NCBI RefSeq assembly: GCF_009363115.1
Contig: NZ_CP045298.1
Location: 4,275,501 to 4,339,500, forward strand
Direction: 5' to 3'
Length of the DNA: 64,000 nt
Source: Paenibacillus brasilensis
GTDB lineage: Bacteria; Bacillota; Bacilli; Paenibacillales; Paenibacillaceae
Positions 29,618-39,773 of the stretch are shown here, one piece after another (the first letter of the stretch is position 1; each line of letters starts with the position of its first letter). The position numbers and the translations under genes are program-made. The notes under the pieces are model-generated. The model ran no database searches, was not told the origin of the DNA, and saw only the letters and a list, made by a program, of their open reading frames with translations.

Positions 29618-29653
29618 ATATATTTCGAAATTAATTAGTTGTCAAAACAATTA
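29618..29653 (-). promoter_or_regulatory. promoter and dyad of the MarR-MFS operon
   Basis: On the minus strand TTGACA, a 17-bp spacer and TATATA form a promoter. The dyad ATTTCGAAAT (29622-29631) lies in the spacer next to the -10 element, where a MarR dimer would block RNA polymerase. Confidence 0.55.
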
Positions 29654-29707
29654 TATGGTCAACAAGTTGTTTTGTCAAAAAAAGTTGTTCAGCCTTTATA
29701 CAAGGCC

Positions 29708-29738
29708 AAAAAAACAGCCCGCAATATACGGGCTGTTT
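29708..29738 (-). terminator. terminator after the fsa gene
   Basis: AAACAGCCCG and CGGGCTGTTT form a 10-bp stem with a 7-nt loop. On the minus strand the stem is followed by a run of T. Confidence 0.85.
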
Positions 29739-29773
29739 GTGTAACGCAATATCGTTTTGCCATGAATGGCGAA

Positions 29774-30421
29774 TTAAGCCTTAGGTACAGTTTCCCAGTC
29801 CTTCAGGAAGCGTTCAATACCGCTGTCTGTCAGCGGGTGTTTCCACAGGGAAGGAAGCAGGGAACCTGGGATAGTGGCGATATGGGCGCCAGCCAGAGCA
29901 GCATCTTCCACATGCTTGATGTTACGGATCGAAGCCGCGATGATTTCGGATTTCAGGCCATGAATGTCCAAAATTTGTCTCAGCTCACGAATCAGCTTCA
30001 TACCGTCAACAGCGATATCATCTAGCCGTCCTACGAATGGGCTGATAAAAGTAGCACCAGCTTTGGCAGCCATCAAACCTTGAGCTGCGGAGAAAATCAG
30101 TGTTACATTCGTTTTGATTCCGTTTTTGGTCAACTCGTTGCAAGCGTACAAGCCGTCTTCGGTCATAGGCAGCTTGATCACGACGTTAGGGGCCCATTTC
30201 GCAATGTCATAAGCTTCCTTGAGCATATCTTCAGCTTTCAGTCCAATAACCTCAGCGCTTACGGGGCCTTCAACGATACTGCAAATCTCCTGAATGACTT
30301 CCTTGAACACTCGGCCTTCTTTGGCAATCAGCGAAGGGTTCGTTGTTACACCATCAACCAGGCCCAAACGTTCAATACGTTTGATTTCTTCAATGTTACC
30401 AGTATCCAAGAAAAATTTCAT
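29774..30421 (-). CDS. fsa: fructose-6-phosphate aldolase / transaldolase-like enzyme
   Basis: 215 residues, the short TalC/FSA subfamily of transaldolases, forming a TIM barrel. Motifs: [38 protein letters not shown] with the Schiff-base lysine K83, [11 protein letters not shown], and [22 protein letters not shown]. It transfers or splits dihydroxyacetone units in the pentose phosphate network. The adjacent divergent CcpN regulator and the nearby rpiA suit a carbon-flow setting. A GAGGAAAT ribosome site precedes ATG 30421. Confidence 0.93.
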   Translation of the reverse strand: MKFFLDTGNIEEIKRIERLGLVDGVTTNPSLIAKEGRVFKEVIQEICSIVEGPVSAEVIGLKAEDMLKEAYDIAKWAPNVVIKLPMTEDGLYACNELTKNGIKTNVTLIFSAAQGLMAAKAGATFISPFVGRLDDIAVDGMKLIRELRQILDIHGLKSEIIAASIRNIKHVEDAALAGAHIATIPGSLLPSLWKHPLTDSGIERFLKDWETVPKA

Positions 30422-30671
30422 TTGATTTCCTCCTCAGGGTTTTATATTACATAATACATATCAAAACATGTGCATAAAGCATATTTAAATGTAGCTTATT
30501 GCACACGTTAAACTTATAATTAGTATGTATTACATTTTTAATTGTGACACATTTTAAATTTGAAAACAAGCGGTCTATGATTAAAATTTGATGAATTGTC
30601 GGAAACTGCTGAAACATGCCGATCTATGTTTATCTATAATGTATACTACCCCATTTTATAAGGAGGTAATC

Positions 30672-31316
30672 ATTATTCAACTGTCCGAAAGACAGCGTGA
30701 AATTGTTAATATTGTCCAGCGCCTGGCGCCTGTTACGGGGGATAAAATTGCTGAAGAGCTGGGGTTGACACGACCGACTCTCCGTTCTGATCTTGCTTTG
30801 CTCGTTATGCTCGGCCTGGTGGATGCCAAGCCCAAGGTAGGATACTTGCCAGGACAGTACCCAAAATATGATAGTCATGTTGGCAGCATGCTGAAAAAGC
30901 TGACTGTCGCTGATATACTTAGTGAACCGATCCTGATATCTGGCGATGCTACCGCCTATGATGCGGTGTTAATGCTATTTCAGCAAAATACAGGCACGCT
31001 GATGGTCACAGGGGAGGAGCAGGAGCTCATCGGCATTGTTACCCGCAAGGATTTGTTGAAGGTCATGCTGGGGGATACCGATCTTCACACCGTCCCGGTG
31101 ACCATGGCTATGACGCGGCGGGCACAAATGACGACGCTGCTTCCGGGTGATTCTTTGCTGGAGGCCATATCAAGGCTGGTCCGTCATCAGGTCAATTGCC
31201 TTCCGGTTCTGGACGAGCAATGTACCTCCACAGCTCAAAATCAGGAACTGGTGGGACGGGTTACAAAAACGGATATCATGAACGCTATTCTAGGCTTGAC
31301 GGAGGAAAGGACATAA
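30672..31316 (+). CDS. ccpN: CcpN-like regulator with HTH and two CBS domains
   Basis: About 214 residues. An N-terminal winged helix (RQREIVNIVQRLAPVTGDKIAEELGLTRPTLRSDLALL) is followed by VGYLPG and two CBS motifs that sense adenylates (VADILSEPILISGDATAYDAVLMLF; TTLLPGDSLLEAISRLVRHQVNCLPVLD). CcpN represses gluconeogenic genes in Bacillus. AGGAGG at 30661-30666 is ideal, yet the in-frame codons at the right distance are ATT 30672 and ATT 30675. The nearest in-frame ATG (30639) lies upstream of the ribosome site. It is divergent from fsa and followed closely by traX. Confidence 0.88.
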   Translation: MIQLSERQREIVNIVQRLAPVTGDKIAEELGLTRPTLRSDLALLVMLGLVDAKPKVGYLPGQYPKYDSHVGSMLKKLTVADILSEPILISGDATAYDAVLMLFQQNTGTLMVTGEEQELIGIVTRKDLLKVMLGDTDLHTVPVTMAMTRRAQMTTLLPGDSLLEAISRLVRHQVNCLPVLDEQCTSTAQNQELVGRVTKTDIMNAILGLTEERT

Positions 31317-31319
31317 AAC

Positions 31320-31340
31320 CATATAAGGGGGCCTTATATG
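31320..31340 (+). promoter_or_regulatory. hairpin masking the traX ribosome site and start codon
   Basis: CATATAAGG, loop GGG, CCTTATATG: a perfect 9-bp stem. The 5' arm and loop hold the Shine-Dalgarno AAGGGGG and the 3' arm ends with the ATG of the TraX gene (31338-31340). The ccpN stop codon is only 3 nt upstream, so ribosomes finishing ccpN could open it. Confidence 0.6.
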
Positions 31341-31964
31341 TACTGGTTGGCCATGCTGACGATGCTGATTGACCATGTCGGGCTTGTGTTTTTCCCGGCA
31401 GATCCGGCTTGGAGAATTGCCGGCAGGCTCGCTTTTCCCATCTATGCGTACGCCCTGTATATGGGGTATGACCGGACAAGAGATATGCGGAGCTACATGC
31501 TCCGTCTCCTTGGGCTCGCCCTGATTTCCCAACTACCCTATATGCTGGCATTTGATGTGTATAGGCCGAATGTAATTTGGACGCTGTTGGCTTCGTTGCT
31601 GGCGCTGGCTGCCGCGTCCCGCTTGAAGCATTGGGCCGCAATTACGTGCCTTTATGTCGTGACGGCTCTGGTGATGGAGCTTAGCCTGATGGATTATGGA
31701 GCCTATGGCCTGTTGCTTGTCCTTATTTATCGCTATACACGTACATATAGGATGGTTGGAGCCCATTTTGCCTTGAACGTGGTATATGATCTGGTGCACC
31801 ACGCGAATATCCAGCATTTTAGTCTGCTGTCCAGCATTTTGATTGCATGCTTTGCATCCGAAAAGAGCGGATTTTATAGTCGGGTTCCACGTTGGTTGTG
31901 GCGCAGCTTTTACCCGGTGCATTTGGCTGTTATTGCGGTGATTCGCATTTGGCCCTCATTCTAA
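31338..31964 (+). CDS. TraX family membrane protein
   Basis: 208 residues, six to seven membrane helices. It begins YWLAMLTMLIDHVGLVFFP and continues IAGRLAFPIYAYALYMGYDRTRD, the recognisable TraX start; TraX in F plasmid acetylates pilin, and chromosomal Firmicute homologues are predicted membrane acyltransferases. It follows ccpN by 21 nt, with its start hidden in a hairpin, and ends before a strong terminator. The substrate is unknown. Confidence 0.88.
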   Translation: MYWLAMLTMLIDHVGLVFFPADPAWRIAGRLAFPIYAYALYMGYDRTRDMRSYMLRLLGLALISQLPYMLAFDVYRPNVIWTLLASLLALAAASRLKHWAAITCLYVVTALVMELSLMDYGAYGLLLVLIYRYTRTYRMVGAHFALNVVYDLVHHANIQHFSLLSSILIACFASEKSGFYSRVPRWLWRSFYPVHLAVIAVIRIWPSF

Positions 31965-31978
31965 TCTCATCAACCCAA

Positions 31979-32028
31979 AAAGGAACCTTTCAACCATAGC
32001 ATACATGGTTGAAAGGTTCCTTTTTTAT
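31979..32028 (+). terminator. strong terminator after traX
   Basis: AAGGAACCTTTCAACCAT and ATGGTTGAAAGGTTCCTT form a perfect 18-bp stem with a 7-nt loop and a T run. Confidence 0.92.
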
Positions 32029-32055
32029 CTAAAAATGAGCTAGACAACGTTTGTG

Positions 32056-33054
32056 TTAGGATACCGTGTTGGGGCCTTGGGCAAAAGGCAACGGCCGAAG
32101 GGGAGCACCCTCCTTCATATATTGCACCAAGACTTCCGGAATGTTGTGGATTCCACCTGCATTAACGCGATAGCCATTCGTCTGTCCCGGCGAATTAATG
32201 CCAGGTTTTACCGTGAACGTAACGTCTATGCCCAAGGAGCGGCAAATATCCAGCGTTTCCTTGGTATATCCGCCATAAGGGAAGGCAAGTACCTTCTGAT
32301 CATTGTGCAGATGCTTGAACAGCTTCTTGTCAGCCGTGTCCAGATCGGTGTAAACTCGCTGTTTAAACTCATCCTCGGTTTCCATCCGTCCCAGTTTTTT
32401 CGAATACACCGGAGCCATCAGAAGCGGCTTTTGCTTGGTGCGTGCTGTGTTGGAGTATCCGTATGCATGCTGGTCATTGGTATGATTATAAAAGTCAATC
32501 CCCTCGGCATGCATTTGTGCGATTTGATCCCATGTCAGCTTACGAATACCAATGTGCTTGGGATTGCTGATTGTGGATGTGATGAGAAAGTTGGTTGCCG
32601 GTACGCGGTATTCTTTTAACACGGGGAAGGCGCCCGTATAAAAGGATTCATAGCCGTCGTCAAATGTCATGAGTACCGCGTTATCAGGAACCTTGGCTTT
32701 ATTTAAAATAAAGTTCGTATATTCTTTCATCGTAATCCAGTGGAAGCCGTTTGCTTTCATTTCGTCCAACTGCTTCTTAAAATTACTGAGCTTCAGTGCA
32801 CCGGGATCAGGTGGAGACTTAGTCACCTCATGGTACATCAAAACAATGACTTTGTTTTGGTAATATACTTTATCCGGTGTAGGCGTCAGTGAGAATAGAT
32901 GGCGTACCAGTCGATCCGCATTAGCCGTGCGTGTGCGGTGAGTTCCTTTGGCTACAGGCGTGTGATATATGGTACGTGCTTCATACACCAAAATTCCTAA
33001 AACAGCCATCAAGCCTATGATCAGTAGCGCTCTTTTGAAAAAAATGTGTTTCAT
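32056..33054 (-). CDS. polysaccharide deacetylase (NodB fold), membrane-anchored
   Basis: 332 residues from ATG 33054; an in-frame ATG at 33078 lies upstream. Residues about 5-25 are a signal anchor (FKRALLIIGLMAVLGILVY). The NodB domain shows VLMYHEVTK, LMTFDDGYESFY (metal-binding DD), DFYNHTNDQHAYGY (the H-x-x-x-H-like element) and LAFPYGGYTKETLDI. It would remove N-acetyl groups from peptidoglycan or another surface polymer outside the membrane. It is transcribed in the same direction as the NRPS-like gene about 110 bp upstream. Confidence 0.88.
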   Translation of the reverse strand: MKHIFFKRALLIIGLMAVLGILVYEARTIYHTPVAKGTHRTRTANADRLVRHLFSLTPTPDKVYYQNKVIVLMYHEVTKSPPDPGALKLSNFKKQLDEMKANGFHWITMKEYTNFILNKAKVPDNAVLMTFDDGYESFYTGAFPVLKEYRVPATNFLITSTISNPKHIGIRKLTWDQIAQMHAEGIDFYNHTNDQHAYGYSNTARTKQKPLLMAPVYSKKLGRMETEDEFKQRVYTDLDTADKKLFKHLHNDQKVLAFPYGGYTKETLDICRSLGIDVTFTVKPGINSPGQTNGYRVNAGGIHNIPEVLVQYMKEGAPLRPLPFAQGPNTVS

Positions 33055-33167
33055 GTGAATGACATCCCCCGCATGCAAAAAATTCTGAGAATAGAGGCAA
33101 TGCTAAATTTAAAACTAAAATATAGTGTATCATACCTAACCCACGCGGGGGAAATATCACAACTTTG

Positions 33168-36100
33168 TTACCTCTGTGTTGCTTTTGCGGATATTTTGGA
33201 TGAAGCCGGGAAATAACCGATCTCAACGGCGTGCTGGATCAGGTTCCGAATAAACTTCAGGTCGGTTGCCGGGCATTGAACGCCCGTCTGCTCCAGTATT
33301 GACGCGGTTACAGTGCATCCGTACCGATAAGCAGAATCTTTGGCTCCGTCGCCTTCGAGCTGTCCCATAGCAAGATGAAGCGCATCCTCCTGAATACCGG
33401 ATGACGGGTTCAGCAGCCAAGTGCTGTAATCGTCAAAAGCCAGGGTTTCCACGACATAACCAAGCTTGTTTACCATAGCAATCAGCTCGTCATATGGAAG
33501 TGGGTTCGGATTGCAGATATGGAAAACGCGGTTCGCGCTTTTTGGATGAACGGACAGCTCTACAATCGCCCGGCTGGCATAATCAATCGGCGTGAAGTCT
33601 GTATGCCAATCAGCCTGTGGTGCCTTGCCCAGCAGCAACATAGCTTTCATCATACGATAGTATGCATTGCTGTCGATATTACGCTGGAAGCGCCCGTTTT
33701 CCGAGTGGGCCGTCAAATTACCTGCGCGATAGATGGAGACAGGCGTACCTGCTTGAGCCGCTTGGAACAACAGCTTTTCTGCCGCCAGCTTACTGTTCGT
33801 GTACAGGTTGTCCACGCTCAGCTCATCCGGGAAGGAGGACAGATCCAATACCGATTCCCATTTTCCCTCATTGGCTAGATCCTCCGGTATGCCCATTGTT
33901 GAGACATGATGGAAGGATACTCCTGGCTTCGCTTGGGCGATTTTCAGCAGCTCCAGCGTCCCGGTCACATTCGTACGATCAAAGGCTGCTGAATCACCAA
34001 AATGGCGAACGTCAGCGGCGCTGTGAATGATGCCGTCGATTTGATGCTCCAGCATATGACGGTCTGCAGAGGAGAGGCCAAGATCCGCCTGTTCCAGATC
34101 TCCATACACGAGTTTGACTCGTCCTTCGATCAAGTCAGAGATATGGGGTCCGAAATACCCTGTCATGACAGATTGAATACGCTCGATACCGGATGGTCCC
34201 TCCTGAGAAGGGCGTACCATCGCATACACCTGGGCTTCTGTCCGTTGAAGCAGTTCATATAGAATGTGTGAACCAAGATAGCCTGTAGCTCCGGTCAACA
34301 GAATAACACGCATGTCGCGCACTTCAGCCATATCCGAAGTGCTGGACAGCTCAATCGGATGCTCATTCAGGTCAGTTTTTTCTTGAGGAACCGCCACTGG
34401 TTTGCGTTGCGGAGCTTGTTCTGCACCTAATTGCTCCACGTATTCTGCAAGCTCACGAATGGTTTTATAGCGGAAAAAATCTCCGATACGCAATGCGCCA
34501 TAACGCGGCTTCAAAATAGCCAGCACATGAATGACACGAAGTGAATCGCCCCCGATCAGAAAGAAATCATCGGTCGCGCCAATATTGTTTTTGCCAAGCA
34601 CTTGTGCCCATGCTTCCGCAATGAGTGTTTCGGTCCCTTCCCGGACAGGCTCCCCGCCAAATGAAAGGTCAGATGCTTCAGGAAGCGGGCGCAGGGCCAG
34701 CTTTTTCCGGTCGATCTTGCCCGTTGGTGAAATTGGCATAGCCTCCAGATGCACGACATGGCTCGGTACAAAATAGGAGGGCAGCTTGCTCCCGATATAG
34801 GACTGAATTACATCCTGTGGGATGGATTGTCCATCCGAAGTGGTGAAATAGCCCACCAGCATATTTTGATCGGTATGATCCTTAACAGCTACGACAGCCA
34901 CGTCCTGAACACCCGGATGCTTGGAAAAATGGTCCTCAATCTCTCCAATTTCGATCCGGTTCCCCCGAATTTTGAGCTGTGAATCCTTCCGGCTCACGTA
35001 TTCAATTGTGCCATCTGGCAGCAGCTTGGCGATATCGCCCGAGCGGTACATTTTTTCACCCGGAACAAAAGGGTTGTCCACGAACGATTGAGCTGTACGC
35101 TCCGGCTGATGGAGGTAGCCATGGGCCAACGCAGGCGTAGCGATGCACACTTCACCTGGAATATTGACAGGACACAGCTTGTTGTCCTCGTTAACGATGT
35201 AGACTTTGTAATTGTAAATCGGTTTGCCGATCGGAATGTTAACGACATGCTCAGGCACAGCACCACGAACACGGTGGGTCGTCGTCGCTACGGTGCACTC
35301 GGTCGGTCCATATACGTTGACAATGTCTGTATCTGTACCGAATTTACTCTGGAAGGCTCGAACCTGTGAGCCGTACAGCGCTTCGCCTGCCACGGTAACA
35401 ATCCGTACTTTGGCGAGTTTACGATAGCCTTCGTCTGATAAGTACGTAGACAGCTGATTAAAGAACACAGTCGGCAAAATCGTAATAATCGTCGTACCGG
35501 TGCGTGCGATGGCTTCTGCGAATTCTTCAACGGATACACGTTCTTCGGAGGACAGCAGGTACAGCTTTGCACCGTAGAACAAGGCTCCAATCGTATCCCA
35601 AACCGATGCATCGAAGCTATAGGTCGCGAATTGGGTCAATACATCCTGAGGTGTGATGTCGCAATCGCGTTGCACAACAGCCCCCAAGTTAACGACCCCG
35701 CGGTGAGCGATCAAGGCCCCTTTTGGTTTGCCTGTCGAGCCGGATGTGTAGATAACATAAGCGAGATCATCCGGGCCTACGTTAACGTTCGGGTTGCTTG
35801 CGGCATAACCCGCGAGTGGCCCGTTAATGGCTAAAATTTCTTTTACGGTATCAATAGACCCGCACAGTTCAGTCGCTTGCTCCATCAGTGCGGAAGTTGT
35901 CAGGACAAAGGGAGAACGCGTATCCTCAACAATGTAGCTGCTCCGGTCAGCGGGATGGGCTGGATCGACAGGTACGTACACGCCTCCGGCTTTCAGGATG
36001 CCGAGCAGGGAAATAACGGTCTCCAGGCTCCGTTCCATGAAGATGGTCACGAATTCGCCTTTGGCAAGACCCTTGGACAACAACACACGTGCGACCTGGT

Positions 36101-36863
36101 TCGCACGCTCGTTCAGCTCACGGTACGTATACTCTCCGGCGTGGGAAGCGATAGCTGGACGATCAGGATATTGTGAAGCCGCCTCCTCAAACATACCGTG
36201 AATGGTTTGATGCTCGGGGTACTTCACGACTGTATTATTTAAAGCTTCGTGAGCCGCCCGATCCGCATCAGACAATATATCAATTGAATTCACAAGAGCA
36301 TGGCTGTGGGTTAGCGCGCCACGCAGAAGGATTTCAAAATATTCTGCATACCGGACAACCGTTGTTTCCAGAAGGAGTGAATCATCATACCGTATCTGTA
36401 TTTGATAAGATCCATTATTTTTGCTGACAGCCCAGTCCATAATCCGGGATTCTGCGCCGCTGTCTGTGGGCAGATTTGTCGAAAATGACGTATCGGCCTG
36501 TGGTTCCGCCAGGTAAGCGTCAGACTTGCGAAGCATTTCCTGGAATAAGCCTGCCAGTTCATGAAAAGTCGTTTCCTTTTCCATCGTCAGTGAAGCTGTG
36601 AGCAGACCGGATTGAGGCACAAAAGTCGAAAAAGATACTTCTTCTTCTGCGGACAGGCGGTATACCCATGCGGTATACGCTGATAATAGCAACGCTTGCT
36701 TGTCTTCCGCCGCTGCTTGCTGGTTCAGATGCTCCGAGACGGACGGTTCTAGCTCTACCTGATAAGTAGAGTATGTATGCTTGCGTTGTGTACGTGCAAA
36801 ATCCAAGGGAACCAGGAATGGGGATGGAGATGTTTGTGAACTGTTTTGTAGTAATGAAGCCAT
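33168..36863 (-). CDS. stand-alone NRPS-like enzyme: partial condensation, adenylation, carrier, thioester reductase
   Basis: 1231 residues. Residues 1-200 resemble the C-terminal half of a condensation domain and lack the HHxxxDG catalytic motif. The adenylation domain spans about 220-725 (TSGSTGKPK at 373-381, YGPTE at 518-522, K716). A carrier domain follows with GGDSL (Ser774), then a short-chain-dehydrogenase-like reductase from about 850 (GATGYLG at 858-864, DNLYTNSKLAAEK). By hand alignment to GrsA the pocket residues are D418 A419 W422 T461 T490 A492 V517 V525 A526 K716, six of ten shared with phenylalanine pockets. It would load one amino acid and release it as an aldehyde or alcohol by NADPH reduction. 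No other NRPS gene is nearby. Confidence 0.88.
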   Translation of the reverse strand: MASLLQNSSQTSPSPFLVPLDFARTQRKHTYSTYQVELEPSVSEHLNQQAAAEDKQALLLSAYTAWVYRLSAEEEVSFSTFVPQSGLLTASLTMEKETTFHELAGLFQEMLRKSDAYLAEPQADTSFSTNLPTDSGAESRIMDWAVSKNNGSYQIQIRYDDSLLLETTVVRYAEYFEILLRGALTHSHALVNSIDILSDADRAAHEALNNTVVKYPEHQTIHGMFEEAASQYPDRPAIASHAGEYTYRELNERANQVARVLLSKGLAKGEFVTIFMERSLETVISLLGILKAGGVYVPVDPAHPADRSSYIVEDTRSPFVLTTSALMEQATELCGSIDTVKEILAINGPLAGYAASNPNVNVGPDDLAYVIYTSGSTGKPKGALIAHRGVVNLGAVVQRDCDITPQDVLTQFATYSFDASVWDTIGALFYGAKLYLLSSEERVSVEEFAEAIARTGTTIITILPTVFFNQLSTYLSDEGYRKLAKVRIVTVAGEALYGSQVRAFQSKFGTDTDIVNVYGPTECTVATTTHRVRGAVPEHVVNIPIGKPIYNYKVYIVNEDNKLCPVNIPGEVCIATPALAHGYLHQPERTAQSFVDNPFVPGEKMYRSGDIAKLLPDGTIEYVSRKDSQLKIRGNRIEIGEIEDHFSKHPGVQDVAVVAVKDHTDQNMLVGYFTTSDGQSIPQDVIQSYIGSKLPSYFVPSHVVHLEAMPISPTGKIDRKKLALRPLPEASDLSFGGEPVREGTETLIAEAWAQVLGKNNIGATDDFFLIGGDSLRVIHVLAILKPRYGALRIGDFFRYKTIRELAEYVEQLGAEQAPQRKPVAVPQEKTDLNEHPIELSSTSDMAEVRDMRVILLTGATGYLGSHILYELLQRTEAQVYAMVRPSQEGPSGIERIQSVMTGYFGPHISDLIEGRVKLVYGDLEQADLGLSSADRHMLEHQIDGIIHSAADVRHFGDSAAFDRTNVTGTLELLKIAQAKPGVSFHHVSTMGIPEDLANEGKWESVLDLSSFPDELSVDNLYTNSKLAAEKLLFQAAQAGTPVSIYRAGNLTAHSENGRFQRNIDSNAYYRMMKAMLLLGKAPQADWHTDFTPIDYASRAIVELSVHPKSANRVFHICNPNPLPYDELIAMVNKLGYVVETLAFDDYSTWLLNPSSGIQEDALHLAMGQLEGDGAKDSAYRYGCTVTASILEQTGVQCPATDLKFIRNLIQHAVEIGYFPASSKISAKATQR

Positions 36864-36913
36864 TACGCTTACCTCCTGAATGTTTGATGTCTTAATATTT
36901 AGGTAAAGTCAAT

Positions 36914-36957
36914 AAATGCCTCCTATCCCTTCAAATGCATGAACAGGAGGGAGGCAT
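36914..36957 (-). terminator. hairpin between the chemotaxis receptor and NRPS-like genes
   Basis: AATGCCTCC and GGAGGCATT form the base of a long hairpin about 50 bp downstream of the receptor stop, on the minus strand. The T run is weak, so this is a likely but imperfect terminator. Confidence 0.45.
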
Positions 36958-37006
36958 TACAAAACGACTTACTTTTGAATATGAGCTTGAAGTCGATAGA
37001 TGGTTG

Positions 37007-38776
37007 TTACGATTTAGTACGGCTGGTGTCCTTAATTTTGAAATAAGAAGTAATTTCCTGAAGCTCTTCAGACATGGACGTCAATTTATGGGACGAATCA
37101 ATGATGGAGTCCAGAGAAGCCTTTTGCTCATCAACCGTTTGGGCAATATGAATGCTGTTGTTAGCAGTTTTACTCACGGTGGAAGAGAGATCGTCCGCGG
37201 TTGCTGTCATTTCTTGTGTACCTGCAGAGATTTCCTCCGTAGCACTGGATACTTCTTGAATTTGCAATGCTACATTTTTAGTTGCTTGCAAAATGTCATT
37301 GAACAGCTTACCAGCCTGTCCAGCTACAACGATCCCATTCTGAACTTCAACGGTACCTTTCTCCATGGATGTCACGGCTTGCCCGATTTCACTTTGAATT
37401 TCTTCTATTAAAGATGTGATTTGTTTGGTTGCTTCCGCAGATTGCTCTGCCAACTTGCGAACCTCACTGGCAACGACGGCAAAACCTTTGCCTTCTTCAC
37501 CGACACGTGCAGCTTCAATAGAAGCATTCAAGGCAAGCAGATTAGTTTGGCTTGAAATACCTGAAATCGTACCAATAATGTTACCAATTTCTTGCGAGCG
37601 GCTATCCAGCAGTTTAATAATACGGGATGTATTGGTAACAGAGTCTGTAATTAAATGCATTTGCGAAGAAACCTTGCCTACAATTTCGTTACCTTCATTA
37701 GAGCGTTTCTCGACCGAATTTGCTTCTTCTGCAACAGTAGCAGAGCTGGCTGCGATATTTTGGATGACCGAAGCCATTTCAGACATGGCTCGTGCGCTGT
37801 CTCCTGTTGCTTTTTCTTGTGCGCGGATGTTATCCGTAATTTCATTGATATTCTGATTAATAATGTTTGAATTAACACCGTTTTGTTCGCAGATTGCGAG
37901 CAGCTCTTTCGCTGATTCATTGACTTCATCCGTTGTCTGCTTCACTTTGGTCATGATGCTGTTAATATGGCTCACCATGTCATTAAAGTTCTGATTCACC
38001 AATCCCAAATCATCTTGGCCTGCACGAATTTGAACGTCCAGATTCCCTCTGCTTACTTCACTGATGCCGTACATCAGTTGCTTAATCGGTGTCAAAGTGC
38101 GTCTTACTACCCAATATTGAAGCGCCAGACAGATCAGTAGGAAAATGACCAAAATGGTAGCACCACTAATGAGCAACTTGGTTAATCCGGCAGGTACAGC
38201 ACCGGCATCTGCATCGACAGCAAAATATGCAAAGATTTTGCCACTAGGATCTTTAATCGGAGTCATTAAAGTGGTCCATGTACCAAAAGAGTCATCATAG
38301 AAGCTGGTAAAGGTTGGTTTGCCGCTGTCCAGCATATCGGTCAGGCTTACTGCCACGACATTTGGCTGCTGGTACATGGCGCCAACGCCCATTTTTTCTT
38401 TCTCAAATGATTCTCTCAGATCGGTCGGCATCGCAACAATGGATGTCTGATCGCCGTCTTGCAGCTCCGTTCCAAAAATATAGGCATGAGAGATATTTGG
38501 ATTCGTCGCCATGATACTATCCAGATAAGCACGGAGTTTGGTTTGAACAGGTCCGTCATAATTTTTTTCTTGAACGGCTTGGGTTACTTCATCTGCACTG
38601 ATGCCCTGGGCCCATTTCAATGTGATTTTCTCCACTTGCCCGTGCAACTGGTCTATCAAAATCGTACGTTGGATCAAATAGCTGGAGACGATGAGGACTA
38701 GCCCGATCAATACGATGTTGAAGAATGATAATAATAAGTTCTTGGTGAAGAATGATAAGCTACTCCACTTTTTCAA
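37007..38776 (-). CDS. methyl-accepting chemotaxis protein
   Basis: About 589 residues. TTG 38776 is the probable start (GGGAGTGGAAGAT just upstream, followed by KKWSSLSF); the in-frame extension to 38950 is AT-rich and unlike receptor starts. A membrane helix follows at about 15-37, then a periplasmic single-Cache-like sensor domain, a second helix, HAMP ([24 protein letters not shown]), and the signalling hairpin with tip [37 protein letters not shown]. It senses an external ligand and controls CheA. It appears intact, unlike the receptor at 24751. Confidence 0.92.
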   Translation of the reverse strand: MKKWSSLSFFTKNLLLSFFNIVLIGLVLIVSSYLIQRTILIDQLHGQVEKITLKWAQGISADEVTQAVQEKNYDGPVQTKLRAYLDSIMATNPNISHAYIFGTELQDGDQTSIVAMPTDLRESFEKEKMGVGAMYQQPNVVAVSLTDMLDSGKPTFTSFYDDSFGTWTTLMTPIKDPSGKIFAYFAVDADAGAVPAGLTKLLISGATILVIFLLICLALQYWVVRRTLTPIKQLMYGISEVSRGNLDVQIRAGQDDLGLVNQNFNDMVSHINSIMTKVKQTTDEVNESAKELLAICEQNGVNSNIINQNINEITDNIRAQEKATGDSARAMSEMASVIQNIAASSATVAEEANSVEKRSNEGNEIVGKVSSQMHLITDSVTNTSRIIKLLDSRSQEIGNIIGTISGISSQTNLLALNASIEAARVGEEGKGFAVVASEVRKLAEQSAEATKQITSLIEEIQSEIGQAVTSMEKGTVEVQNGIVVAGQAGKLFNDILQATKNVALQIQEVSSATEEISAGTQEMTATADDLSSTVSKTANNSIHIAQTVDEQKASLDSIIDSSHKLTSMSEELQEITSYFKIKDTSRTKS

Positions 38777-39232
38777 AATCTTCCACTCCCTGGTTGTATT
38801 TTTGTATATGGTGTTGAACCGCTTATCGAATGAGATAATCAAGTTCCCCTTACAAACGAAGAATAGAGATAATAGGAACTTGAACTTTAAGTAATAGGTC
38901 TTTAGTCCTTTTATGTACAAGTATGATATCCCTATATATATGTCGTACAAAATGCTCTTGAAATGAATACCTTACACAATGAAAAATTAATTTTAATAGG
39001 TAATCGCTGAGTTTGTTTCAGTATATTCCAATTTATACTTCAACTTGAAATTTGTATTCGGTTCAGTCTACAAGCAACTGTTCAACAGAAACCATCATAC
39101 TTTATAATAGAGTCAATTGCACATGCCAATTTGGGACATTTTTCATATTTAGCGTTGCAAATGCTTGATTTGTCGCGGTTTTTGTGAATTGTTTGCGAAA
39201 TGAGCCCATATATCCATGCATAGGGAAGAGAG

Positions 39233-39712
39233 ATGAGAAGCATGTCGAAGCTTACGACTGTAAAGGTTAAAAGTGATCATGCAGATCTGCATGAATTAAT
39301 TCAGAGGCTGGATGAGGACTTGCTGGAAAGGTATCCTGCCGACGAAATTTATCTGGTTGATTTTTCCAATCCGAAAGTAAAAGAAATGATTTTCGCTGTT
39401 GTGTATATGGATGGAAAACCTGTTGCTTGTGGAGGGCTTAGGCCTATAGATAAGGAAGAGATGGAGCTTAAAAGATTTTATGTCGATTCCTCTTATCGCA
39501 GGCAAGGAATTGGTGCCAGCCTGTTATCCTTTTTGGAAAATGAGGCTCAAAAGCAGGGAATTTTAAGGATCAAGCTGGAAACCGGCGCGGCTCAACCTGA
39601 ATCAATTGCTCTCTATACCAAGCAGGGTTATGAACCCATTGAACGATTCGGCGAGTATGAACACGATGTAAACAGTCTTTGTTATGGTAAAAAGCTGCAC
39701 CTGTCCTTATAA
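39233..39712 (+). CDS. GNAT family N-acetyltransferase
   Basis: 159 residues. The acetyl-CoA loop is visible in LKRFYVDSSYRRQGIGASLLSFLENEAQKQG (R-x-x-G-I-G) and the late strand in IALYTKQGYEPIERFGEY. GGGAAGAGAG precedes ATG 39233; ATG 39242 is an alternative. The acceptor is unknown. It precedes rpiA by 60 bp. Confidence 0.9.
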   Translation: MRSMSKLTTVKVKSDHADLHELIQRLDEDLLERYPADEIYLVDFSNPKVKEMIFAVVYMDGKPVACGGLRPIDKEEMELKRFYVDSSYRRQGIGASLLSFLENEAQKQGILRIKLETGAAQPESIALYTKQGYEPIERFGEYEHDVNSLCYGKKLHLSL

Positions 39713-39773
39713 AACGGTTTCATGTAAAATGAATGGTAAATCAATACTAGCCTATATAGCAGGAGAGATGATC

